A stretch of 52,891 bases of DNA from an uncultured Eubacteriaceae bacterium. Lineage in GTDB: Bacteria; Bacillota; Clostridia; Lachnospirales; CAG-274. Shown piece by piece: positions 27,887-37,300 of the stretch. The position numbers and the translations under genes were made by a program. The notes below the pieces were generated by a model, which was not told the DNA's origin, searched no databases, and worked only from the letters and a program-made list of their open reading frames with translations. The stretch lies in NCBI GenBank assembly GCA_947086655.1, contig CAMTZM010000004.1:78644-131534 (forward strand), written 5' to 3'. Within the stretch, counting starts at the first letter, position 1; every line of letters starts with the position of its first letter.

Positions 27887-28618
27887 ATGTCAGATACAGC
27901 AAGAATACACTCAATAGAAACTCTTGGAACTGTTGACGGTCCCGGAATAAGGTATATAATATTTTTTCAAGGATGCCCTTTAAGATGTAAATACTGTCAC
28001 AATCCAGATACATGGGATATAAAAAAAGGAAATATTTATACTTTAGACAAACTTTTTTCTGATATAGAAAAATATACAGGTTATATGAAATACTCAGGAG
28101 GCGGAATAACTGCAAGCGGCGGTGAACCGCTTTTACAGACTGATTTTTGTTTAAAACTCTTTAAAAAGTGCCGTAAAAATGGTATAAATACAGCACTTGA
28201 CACATCAGGAAACATATTTTCGGATAAACAAAAAGAACTTTTAAAATATACAGACCTTGTTCTTCTTGATATAAAAGCATTTAACCCAGAAACTTTCAAG
28301 TCTCTCACAGGGCGTGAATTAAACCCCACACTTGAATTTGAGGAATATATAAATAAAGAAAATATTCCCGTATGGATTCGTTTTGTACTTGTACCTGGAC
28401 TTACGGATAATGAAGATGATATTAAAAAAATGGCAGAATATCTTTCATCTTTATCAAATGTAAAACGAGTTGATGTTCTGCCATTTCATAAAATGGGCGA
28501 ATACAAGTGGAAGGAACTTAGATATGAATACGTATTATATGACACAAAAGCTCCTACTGCTTATGCAGTTAAAAACGTAAAGAATATTTTTTCATCTTTT
28601 GGTCTTTATGCTCCATAA
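27887..28618 (+). CDS. pflA: Pyruvate formate-lyase activating enzyme
   Basis: A radical SAM enzyme that installs the glycyl radical on PflB. The 243-residue protein has TLGTVDGPGIRYIIFFQGC and the CX3CX2C motif in GCPLRCKYCHNPDTW (Cys30, Cys34, Cys37). SGGGITASGGEPLLQ (SAM-binding GGE) and VLLDIKAFNPE follow. The ATG at 27887 is preceded by GAGG inside the end of pflB. Paired with pflB in the usual order and followed by a terminator. Confidence 0.96.
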   Translation: MSDTARIHSIETLGTVDGPGIRYIIFFQGCPLRCKYCHNPDTWDIKKGNIYTLDKLFSDIEKYTGYMKYSGGGITASGGEPLLQTDFCLKLFKKCRKNGINTALDTSGNIFSDKQKELLKYTDLVLLDIKAFNPETFKSLTGRELNPTLEFEEYINKENIPVWIRFVLVPGLTDNEDDIKKMAEYLSSLSNVKRVDVLPFHKMGEYKWKELRYEYVLYDTKAPTAYAVKNVKNIFSSFGLYAP

Positions 28619-28636
28619 AAAAACTAATAATAAATA

Positions 28637-28678
28637 AAAAAAGCAAAATAACTTATTTTAAAGCTATTTTGCTTTTTT
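28637..28678. terminator. Bidirectional terminator between pflA and trpD
   Basis: An AAAAAAGCAAAATA / TATTTTGCTTTTTT stem-loop with A and T tails on opposite sides lies between convergent pflA and trpD. It fits both strands. Confidence 0.85.
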
Positions 28679-28680
28679 AT

Positions 28681-29712
28681 TTATTTTTTTTCAGTTACAG
28701 AATTTGAAAAATGTATTAATTCTTTAAGTTTTTCAAGCGCCGCACCGCTGTCAATAGATTCTTTTGCAAGTTCAATACCGTCTTCTATATTTTTTACCTT
28801 TCCTCCGGTATAAAGTGCGGCGGCGGCATTTAAAACAACAATATCACGTCTGTACCCAATTGTTCCTGTAAGTATATCCATTGTTATTTTAGCATTTATT
28901 CTTCCGTCTCCTCCTGTAAGCTGCTCAGGCATAGCACGTTTCATTCCAAAATTTTCAGGAGATAATTTATAATTAATTATTTTATCATTAATTATCTCAG
29001 AAACAACTGTTTCAGAAGTTGTAGTTATCTCGTCCATACCGTCTAATCCGTTTACAACCATACCTCTTGTAACTCCCATTATACGCATAGCCTGTGCAAA
29101 AGGCTCTGTAAGTTCAGGACTAAACACGCCTATAAACTGCGTTTTTGCATCCGACGGATTTGAAAGAGGTCCTAATATATTAAAAATACTTCGTATGCCC
29201 ATTTCAGTTCTTGCTTTGCCTACATTTTTCATTGACTTATTAAATATTTGAGCAAACATAAATCCAATTCCAATCTCTTCTACACATCTTTCAACCTCCT
29301 TAGCCTCAAGCATAATATTAACACCTAAGGCCTCAAGAACATCAGCAGCACCGCTTTTGCTTGAAATAGCCCTATTTCCATGTTTAGCTACTGAAAGACC
29401 GGCACCGGCTACTACAAAAGCTGATGTAGTTGAAATATTAAATGTATTTGTGCCATCTCCTCCTGTACCGACAAAATCAATATATGTTTCTGTTTTTGGG
29501 TTAATATGTTCAGCTTTTTGATTCATTACAGAAGCACAGCCTACAATTTCATCTAAAGTCTCTCCTTTCATTCTAAGTGCTGTTAAAAAACTTCCAAGCT
29601 GAGCCTGTGTAGCACTTCCGCTTAACATTATATTCATAACTTCTTTAGCATCGTCAATGGAAAGATTTTCACCTTTAACAACAGAACTTATTGCTTTTTT
29701 CATTGTCATCAT
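28681..29712 (-). CDS. trpD: Anthranilate phosphoribosyltransferase
   Basis: Transfers phosphoribose from PRPP to anthranilate in tryptophan synthesis. The 343-residue protein shows the TrpD signatures FVGTGGDGTNTFNISTTSA, AKHGNRAISSKSGAADVLEALG, FMFAQIFNKSMKNVGKAR and FNILGPLSNP. The His-Gly-Asn-Arg motif excludes a pyrimidine nucleoside phosphorylase. The ATG at 29712 follows AAGGAG by 11 bases; a GTG at 29724 abuts the ribosome site and is rejected. No other trp gene is near, so this is an isolated copy; it may have another role. Confidence 0.93.
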   Translation of the reverse strand: MMTMKKAISSVVKGENLSIDDAKEVMNIMLSGSATQAQLGSFLTALRMKGETLDEIVGCASVMNQKAEHINPKTETYIDFVGTGGDGTNTFNISTTSAFVVAGAGLSVAKHGNRAISSKSGAADVLEALGVNIMLEAKEVERCVEEIGIGFMFAQIFNKSMKNVGKARTEMGIRSIFNILGPLSNPSDAKTQFIGVFSPELTEPFAQAMRIMGVTRGMVVNGLDGMDEITTTSETVVSEIINDKIINYKLSPENFGMKRAMPEQLTGGDGRINAKITMDILTGTIGYRRDIVVLNAAAALYTGGKVKNIEDGIELAKESIDSGAALEKLKELIHFSNSVTEKK

Positions 29713-29747
29713 ATCAAAACACACTCCTTATATTAAAAATACATAAA

Positions 29748-29778
29748 GAAACGCTGATTTTAATTTAATCAGCGTTTC
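29748..29778 (-). terminator. Intrinsic terminator after the 29790 surface protein gene
   Basis: GAAACGCTGATT (29748-29759) and AATCAGCGTTTC (29767-29778) form a perfect 12-base stem. On the minus strand it is followed by TTTATGTATTTTT, downstream of the surface protein stop. Confidence 0.8.
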
Positions 29779-29789
29779 CATAAAAATGC

Positions 29790-32700
29790 CTACATACCTG
29801 AATCTTTCATAATAATATCAACAATATATAATAAATCTGCAAAACTCATTGTATCCTTTGGTCTCGCTCCATATGTGTTTTTAAAAAATCCTATTTGTCC
29901 TGCTTTTAAAAGCCATGTTCTATACTGTTCAGAAGCATTTCTAATATCAGTATATTCAGTATTCTCAATAGAAGTGTAATATTCAACAGGACGTCCTGTC
30001 TTAGCTTCATAAAGCTTAACAAGAGCTGTTATTCCTTCTTCTCTTGATACGTTAGCCGAAGACAGTACCATACCTTTTCTTGAAAGAGCTGTATAATTTT
30101 CATTATCAAGCGCTCCGTTTACAGCTACATCCTTTTTTCCGTTAGCAACAGCCGCAATAATATTGTTAAACTGAACTGTTGAAACTGCTGCTTGTGGATT
30201 ATACTGCTGTATATCCGTAAAATGCAACTTTGTTGTAACGGAAACAAGTGAATTTACAACTTCTCCTGTTGATGATACGTTTGGAACTTGCTTTTTAATT
30301 GCACTGTATGCACCTAATCTTTTTGTTGAAAAAGAAAAATCTCCATTAGCATAATCATATACATAATCAACTCTGTTCCATTGGCTGTCTGTTGGCGTAT
30401 ACATATAAGCGCCAACATTTGTATCCAAAAGGCTGTATCTATCATCAAGCTTTAATTTGACTTTAACATTTTCTGCCAACTCATTTAAAACAGTTGTTGT
30501 ATAATCCGATACAACGCTTACCGAAAGTCTTTGAGGTTTTGTTGAGTATGATTCTCCATATCCCATAATAGGAACATCGGTAGGTCCTGAAGTAATTTTT
30601 ATTTTAACTTTAGCGCCCAAACCATAACCTCTCATTTCCTCAACCTGCTGTGTTTTTGCAAAATCAGGGTCAAATACATAAGTAATATTATCAGCTCTTA
30701 CCTCAAAAGTTATTTTATTTTTTCCAAAAGCCTCGACAACTGTATAAGGCATTTCAACAATTCTTTCTCTTATTTCATAATTGTACTCATTATATTTTGT
30801 CAAATCAATATCATAGTTATATGTCTTTCTTGCTATAAGTTTTGAAATAAGTCTTTGGTCTACAAAATTATCATCTAATTTATCCTTATCTTCATCCATA
30901 GCTCTAAAACGATATGTTAATGTTTTTGTTGCTCCGTCATAATAAACTTCAAAATCGTCTTTAGGCAAAGGATATAAAGCCGGATTTTTGTCTCCATCAT
31001 ATTCACTGTCACTTTTTCCCGTTCCTGCTATTACAATAGAACTCCAATCCGATTCTGCAACATAAACACCTGTAAGGTCTTGACTTAAATCTTCTGGAAC
31101 AATAATTGTTATAGCGTCTTTAAAATCCTCGTTATCAGCAAATTGCAATGTATAGAAAAATGATTTTTCAAGCTTTCCATCACTTCCGGCTTTAGCAACT
31201 ACTGTCGCCTTTACCCTTGCATAATATTTTGTATTTACTTCCAAATCATTCATCTTTATTATATAATTTTCTAAAATTTTATCACTTGTTAAAACATCGT
31301 ATTTATCTCCTGATGTTCCGCTTGGATTAGCATTATCACCTTCATTTTTAAACCATTCAAGTATTAAATACTTATCTTCTCTTTGCTTATATTCCGTAGA
31401 GTTTGCATTATTATATAAATTCAAATGTTCTTGAGATATAAGCCCTAATCCGTCTGGCGGAAGCGGTTTACCCAAAGCATCTGTAACAATGTAAAGAGGA
31501 TTAGACCATGATGAGTAAGCATCTCCGCTTTGATTATGCGCAATTGCTCTTATCCATATATAATACCCTGTTGACGGTACAAGGTTATCAATTTTATAAT
31601 GCACATAAGCCTCTCCGTTTTCATCTTCATTTTGCTCATCATTTTTACCTTCATATTTCTGCAATCCATTATCAATAATTTCCTGACTTGACACAAGGCG
31701 TCCTTTTGAAGGGTCGTCAAGAGGATAATCACTTATTGCAAGCTCATAATCAAGACTTTTCTTATCTCCCTCAATATATCCTTTCCATTTTACAGAAATA
31801 TCTATGTCTGTATGTCCTTCTTCCTCAAGTGTCGGAACTGTTGGCGTTATATCAACCGAAACGGATTCCGGAAGTGTAGTTCCTATTACATATGTCGGAT
31901 AAGCATCTTTCTTATTATCGGCAAGAATCCTATATGGTCTAAGTATTATAGCATAAGTCGTATTTTTCTCAAGTCCTGTCAAATTATATTCACATGTAAA
32001 TTCAGATGATTTAACCGGGGTTATCTCTTTCCAGTCACTGCTTTCCGATGCCATAATTTTTTCAAGGTAACTTTCATATCCTCCGTTTTCATTAATACCG
32101 TCAAAAGTTACATAATTAATTTCATATTTAATATCTTCAGCAGTTAAATCAACCTCACGTACAGCAACAAGATTAAGTGCTTCGCTGCTTACACCGGCTG
32201 CCTCTAAAAGTCCCTTTACAGCCGCAGCGCTTGCTGCTGAATGAAACTCAACAGCACTGTCGCTTGGAGCATTATCTTTGTCAAATATAATCTCTCCCAA
32301 ATCATTTACATAAGCTTCTGAATACCATGTATCAGTAGCGTTATCATAAATTTCAAACCATTTAGTTTTCCATTGAACTGTAATTGAACTGTCTGTTATT
32401 ACGTCTGCACCGTTTTCATCTTTTTTAATTTCTAAAGGCGGTTTATTTATAGCACGTGGATTTGAAATATCTCCGCTTGCCGGATAATATATAAGCGCAT
32501 ATACAGGCTGCGTGCTTAAATCCTTTCCACCTGTTACAGGTTTTGTTGCTACAAGCTTAATATAATAAACTTTATTTTCTTCAATATTTTTATCTACATA
32601 AGCATTTTCTCCAACAGAAGTATATTTGTCAAATTGTTTATAATATACAGGGTTTTCAGATTCCTCAATATTTGTCTGAGAAAGACTTGCCGGAGTAACA

Positions 32701-34175
32701 TCCTCATACATAGGATTCATAAGCCCTGATTGAAGCGCCTCAAGCGAATCTGATATCCAAAGGTCGTATTCTATGTTTTTATCGTTATACATTCCGTTTT
32801 CATCAACAAATCCAAGTTCACTTTCAGAATAAGGATATCTTAAAAATACATCCCAATAAACATCAAGCGCTCTTGTACCCTCATTTTTATATGTTTTAAT
32901 ATAAATATTAGGACGATTTGGCGTAATATTTACTGCTGAAGGGTCGTATACTGCCACTTCGGATTCAAGGGGAACATTCATTCCCTTTAAATAAATTTTC
33001 AATTGATAATAAGTTGTACTTTCTGGTTTATCAACCTGCCAATAATTTATATCAACAGCATTTGATGAATAAAGAGTACCAATTCTAACTCCTATATCGT
33101 CAGCAGCTATACCTTTGTATATCTCAATTCTTTCAATATCTCCTGATGTAGATGAATTTGATATGCCCCACCAATGAAGTTTTAAATAATCTCTTCCGTT
33201 TTCATTAACCTCAAGAGGTATTGATACATAAGCATCATTTGTTCTGTACTCTTTTGTTCTGTAATCTGTAAAAGCCATTTTATACATCTTATTTGAAATA
33301 TTTACATCGGCATAACTTAACCCTGTTTTTGAAAAATCTCTTATTTCAACTCCGTTGTACAAAGGTTCTACTTTTACAGCATAAGTATCTCCCTGTGCTA
33401 AAGAATCATCTGTTATACTATATTCAATTCTCTGTACTCCCTTTCTTAACGGGTCGGCAGAAACAATTATATCTTCGTTATCTATGCTTACATCTCTTCT
33501 TCTTCCCTCGTTAAGATTTGTAACGGAACTTCCGCCTCTTTGATAATAAATTCTATATCCTGAAAAAACATTAGCTCCATCAAACTGAGGGTTATCCCAT
33601 GTTACAGTAAGAGTATTTCCTGCACCCTTTGCAGAAACTGTTAAATCAGTCATATAAAGAACACTTTCAAGAGTTGTTGAATTATCATAAGGAGCTGGTT
33701 TTGTCTCTATTGTTAAATCACGGTTCTGATATGTATGATAATGGTATGGAACAACTCTATATTCATATATGCTTCCATTAGTTAACGCCGCTGTCATTTC
33801 AACCGATGCTTCTTGATTTTCGGTTTTAAGATAATCATCTGAAAACTGTTTTCCTATTACACTTCCATCAAAAACCGTATCTCTTGCCGTAGCATTTCTT
33901 CCCTCTACCCTAAAAGCTTCTGGTGTATGTACTACTTGGTCAGACTCAACAGCATCTGTATCCATTACAGTCGACCATTGAGGATTTCTCCATCCAATAC
34001 TAAAAGAATACATTACATTACTGCTGTTAGGAACATTTCTTATTGTAACATTTCCTACATATTTTTGCTGATTTGCAAAAATTGTTAAAAGATTAAACGG
34101 CGTCATTTGTATTATCATTACAAACATAATAAAAAACGCCGATATCTTTTTATAAATACATTTTTTCTCCGTCAT
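29790..34175 (-). CDS. Large secreted FN3-repeat protein with SLH-like C-terminus (protein A)
   Basis: A 1461-residue exported protein. Signal peptide in TEKKCIYKKISAFFIMFVMI, cut near ...LTIFANQ. Then a chain of fibronectin III-like beta modules, seen by spaced Trp/Tyr repeats such as SFSIGWRNPQW, LTVTWDNPQFDG, ITVQWKTKW, ISVKWKGY and LILEWFKN, with interleaved YYIKLVATKP and YYARVKAT strands (about residues 30-1000). A distinct beta region follows (about 1080-1330), with KITFEVRADNITYVFDPDF. The last about 130 residues resemble S-layer homology modules: NVSREEGITALVKLYEAKTG and YTDIRNASEQYRTWLLKAGQIGFF. It is probably anchored to the cell wall or S-layer. The ATG at 34175 follows GAGGGAGATG. 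It lies directly after its larger relative (34324-39171). No catalytic motif seen. Confidence 0.82.
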   Translation of the reverse strand: MTEKKCIYKKISAFFIMFVMIIQMTPFNLLTIFANQQKYVGNVTIRNVPNSSNVMYSFSIGWRNPQWSTVMDTDAVESDQVVHTPEAFRVEGRNATARDTVFDGSVIGKQFSDDYLKTENQEASVEMTAALTNGSIYEYRVVPYHYHTYQNRDLTIETKPAPYDNSTTLESVLYMTDLTVSAKGAGNTLTVTWDNPQFDGANVFSGYRIYYQRGGSSVTNLNEGRRRDVSIDNEDIIVSADPLRKGVQRIEYSITDDSLAQGDTYAVKVEPLYNGVEIRDFSKTGLSYADVNISNKMYKMAFTDYRTKEYRTNDAYVSIPLEVNENGRDYLKLHWWGISNSSTSGDIERIEIYKGIAADDIGVRIGTLYSSNAVDINYWQVDKPESTTYYQLKIYLKGMNVPLESEVAVYDPSAVNITPNRPNIYIKTYKNEGTRALDVYWDVFLRYPYSESELGFVDENGMYNDKNIEYDLWISDSLEALQSGLMNPMYEDVTPASLSQTNIEESENPVYYKQFDKYTSVGENAYVDKNIEENKVYYIKLVATKPVTGGKDLSTQPVYALIYYPASGDISNPRAINKPPLEIKKDENGADVITDSSITVQWKTKWFEIYDNATDTWYSEAYVNDLGEIIFDKDNAPSDSAVEFHSAASAAAVKGLLEAAGVSSEALNLVAVREVDLTAEDIKYEINYVTFDGINENGGYESYLEKIMASESSDWKEITPVKSSEFTCEYNLTGLEKNTTYAIILRPYRILADNKKDAYPTYVIGTTLPESVSVDITPTVPTLEEEGHTDIDISVKWKGYIEGDKKSLDYELAISDYPLDDPSKGRLVSSQEIIDNGLQKYEGKNDEQNEDENGEAYVHYKIDNLVPSTGYYIWIRAIAHNQSGDAYSSWSNPLYIVTDALGKPLPPDGLGLISQEHLNLYNNANSTEYKQREDKYLILEWFKNEGDNANPSGTSGDKYDVLTSDKILENYIIKMNDLEVNTKYYARVKATVVAKAGSDGKLEKSFFYTLQFADNEDFKDAITIIVPEDLSQDLTGVYVAESDWSSIVIAGTGKSDSEYDGDKNPALYPLPKDDFEVYYDGATKTLTYRFRAMDEDKDKLDDNFVDQRLISKLIARKTYNYDIDLTKYNEYNYEIRERIVEMPYTVVEAFGKNKITFEVRADNITYVFDPDFAKTQQVEEMRGYGLGAKVKIKITSGPTDVPIMGYGESYSTKPQRLSVSVVSDYTTTVLNELAENVKVKLKLDDRYSLLDTNVGAYMYTPTDSQWNRVDYVYDYANGDFSFSTKRLGAYSAIKKQVPNVSSTGEVVNSLVSVTTKLHFTDIQQYNPQAAVSTVQFNNIIAAVANGKKDVAVNGALDNENYTALSRKGMVLSSANVSREEGITALVKLYEAKTGRPVEYYTSIENTEYTDIRNASEQYRTWLLKAGQIGFFKNTYGARPKDTMSFADLLYIVDIIMKDSGM

Positions 34176-34227
34176 TATTTCATCTCCCTCAAAGAGTGTA
34201 TAAAAATTTACCCTAAAATACAATTGT

Positions 34228-34240
34228 CAAAGACTATTCG
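34228..34240 (+). repeat. Short partial copy of the GH95-flanking element
   Basis: CAAAGACTATTCG here is identical to the first 13 bases of the 50-base element at 43572-43621. It lies between a putative -10 (TATAAT, 34271-34266 minus) and the start of protein A, so it is in the leader of that gene. Only 13 bases are shared, so common origin is plausible but unproven. Confidence 0.4.
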
Positions 34241-34323
34241 TAATAAAATTTAAAGGGTATTTAATATTATACACTCTTTTAAAAATTTATAAAAACTAAA
34301 CATTAATCTGCATTAAAAAATTA

Positions 34324-37300
34324 TTATAAAAGTTTTGTTTTAGCAGCCATATTTATAAGCATTTGCAAAAACTCACTTACAGTAATATTTGAATTTGGAT
34401 TCATTCCTGTATTACTGTAAATTCCAATTTCAAAAGCCGCCTGTACACTTTTCTTATAATTAGTTTGTATACCATTTATACCGCTTGTAAGTGTATAATT
34501 TCTAATTTGCATAGTTTCAACTTTTGTATTTGTACGTGCCTGATAAGCCATCATAGTTAAATAAATAGCTTCTTGTACAGTTATAGGCTCTTGTGTCGCT
34601 CTTGTAGAAAGTATAATTCCTTTTGATGCAAAAAACGCCGTAGGGTCTGTTGTTCTCGGAGCTCCGGCAAGCCTTGCAGCACAGCCTATTGCCATACTTC
34701 TTGTTAAAGGTGCGCTTAAATTCATTGTATTTGACTTTCCGAGATAATCGTCAAGCCCAAACTTTGATACAAGATTTGTAATAGGAGTTCCGTTAGGCAC
34801 TTCATTTATACCTGGTATATTAATAGTACGTCCGGCAAATACAAATACTCCTGTAAGAGTTGAATAAATACCCTTTTTACCCATATAATCCATTGCATTT
34901 ACAGTAGTCCATATACCTGAACCTTGTCTGTAACCGCTTACGGAAGAAGTTGCCTCAACAGGATAAGCTACTATTAAATTTCCCTTTAATTCGGTAATAC
35001 TATATGTTCTGTCAACTATATCTTCAAGTTCTTCATCAAGTTCCTCTCCAAAATCTTCCTCAAAGTCCTCAAACATATCCTTTAATTCTTTTATAAGTTC
35101 TTCGCTCGTTGACTCGTCTTTAATTTCATTTTTTATCTCTCTTTTTGCATCTTCAAGGTCGCTTTCAATCATACTTTTAAGCATTTCAACCATTTTGTCG
35201 TCCCATAAATTTATCTTTTCGTCACTTCCAATAGCCTCTATTGAAATATCAGCAATAGGACTTAAAGGATTATTTCCGTCTATTGTATAGCTTACTTCAT
35301 TAAAACTTGCCGATATTCTTATAAAATAATCGTCAATAAAGTTCTCATCAATACGTTCAAGTACCTTTCTTACCTCTTGGTCAACATCAACATCTATTGC
35401 TCTTGGAGAAATAATAACATCCATATCTTCCCATGTTATTTTAAATCCCTTATTAGCGTCATAAGCTTCTTTTATAGCACTTGCTGGTATGTAATAAAGC
35501 TTTCTAAAACCGTTATCTCCTTCTTCAGTTGATGCTAAAGTCAAGGTTGCACTTGTTTCGCTTGCTAAAAGGTCTTTAAAATATTGAGGTCTGTAATAGA
35601 TAATAGACTTTGTAACAGAATCTTCAATTACCCAATAAGGTTTTTTAAGTAACTCCTCAAGCATCTTTTTATAATGATCAATCCAATCATTTGTATCTTC
35701 GTCGTTTTTATTATCATCTGGGTCAACCTCTGTACGCATTTGAACAATATTTGAATATACAGAAGGCTCATTTAAAATACTATCAAAAAGCCTTACTTTT
35801 ATACTATAAAGCGTACCGCTTTTAAGTCCGCCTATATTATAAATAAAATGAAGTGAACCATCTGGGTTTGTGCTGTAACTTCCCTTTAAACTTCCTGCGT
35901 TCATTCTTTCTGCCTGTGACCAATCGGCTGAATCTTCTTTAAGAGAATACTGCAAAATATAGTCTGTTCCAAGTTTTTCTATATCAAAATAAGGAGTGTC
36001 AAAGCTTACTACAATTTGACTCTTTTTATTATGCTCTATATCTCTTTCAACTTTTAAATTATAAGGAGCTGAAACAGGTGTAGTAGTTACAGAAAGAGGA
36101 ACCCATACAGAATATGCCTTAGGTTTTCCTTCCACCAATCTTACAGTTCTTATATAATAGAAATAAAGTTGATTTGGATTTAAAGTCTTATCAATAAGAC
36201 TGTTTATAACAGCATCTGAAATATCATACTCAAATTTTGTATCTTCAGCCGGCGTTTGCGAAAAAGCATTCTGTTCATATGGGTAAATATTTGATTCACC
36301 AGTTTGCCATCCAGCTATTTTATAAGACTGAGAAAGTTTTGAGTATACTTCCCCATACTCATCTCTTGTTCCCATATCAGTTTCGCTCATTTGCGCACCT
36401 GATATTCTTATAAACTGATACTCAAGAACATCTTCTTCTGATTCTTTTACTCTGTCCCAATATAAATTAACACTGTTTAAAGTTATATCTTTTTTATCAA
36501 AATTCTCAGGAGCTGCTGGATTCTTTTCATCTTCATTTGGTTCATCATAAGGAGGCAAAGTTGTAGCTGACACTATTACAGATACATCTGAATATTGTGT
36601 TTCTTCTTCAAGATATCCTCCCTCATGTGTATCATCTTTTTCTTGATAAGGAACAACAACAGTCTCAACAACTACATAATAATTCTGGTTTGTATCAAGT
36701 CCGTTAAATTTAAGTTTTTGCTGTAAAAGATTAACGTCTTGAAGAATATTATCAATAGAAACTATTTTTTTATCTCTTAAATTATCTCGTATAGATATTT
36801 CATTATCTGCTATCGCCGAAACATCTATGGGATTTATTCCTGATTTATTTTCATTGTCATATCTTGCTATTGACAATTCTTTATACATATCTTCCCTTTT
36901 TCCGCTATAATTTATAAGTTTATCAATTAATTCTTTATCCTGTGCTATATAAGCATTATATTTAATTGAATCTTCTCCTACGGTAAGCCCTCGTGACTCA
37001 AGCATTGTCTCTATATAATGGCTCATAGGCCCATCTGAAGAAGGACTTAAAGTATCCCATACAACTGTAAAAGACCTTTCTGTAACAGTGTCTTCTCCTT
37101 CCTTAACAACCTTAATATTTTGCGGCTGCGGAACTGATGCACTATCAACTCCATCTAATGTTAAATAAGCCGGCAGAGACGCTGGTATATTTATTGTACT
37201 TGAACTGTTTGAGTCATAATAACTGCCGCTTACATTTAAAAAATATACATTAGGATATAAAAATATTGTATTTCCGGTAGCTTTTGGAGCACATGGAAGT

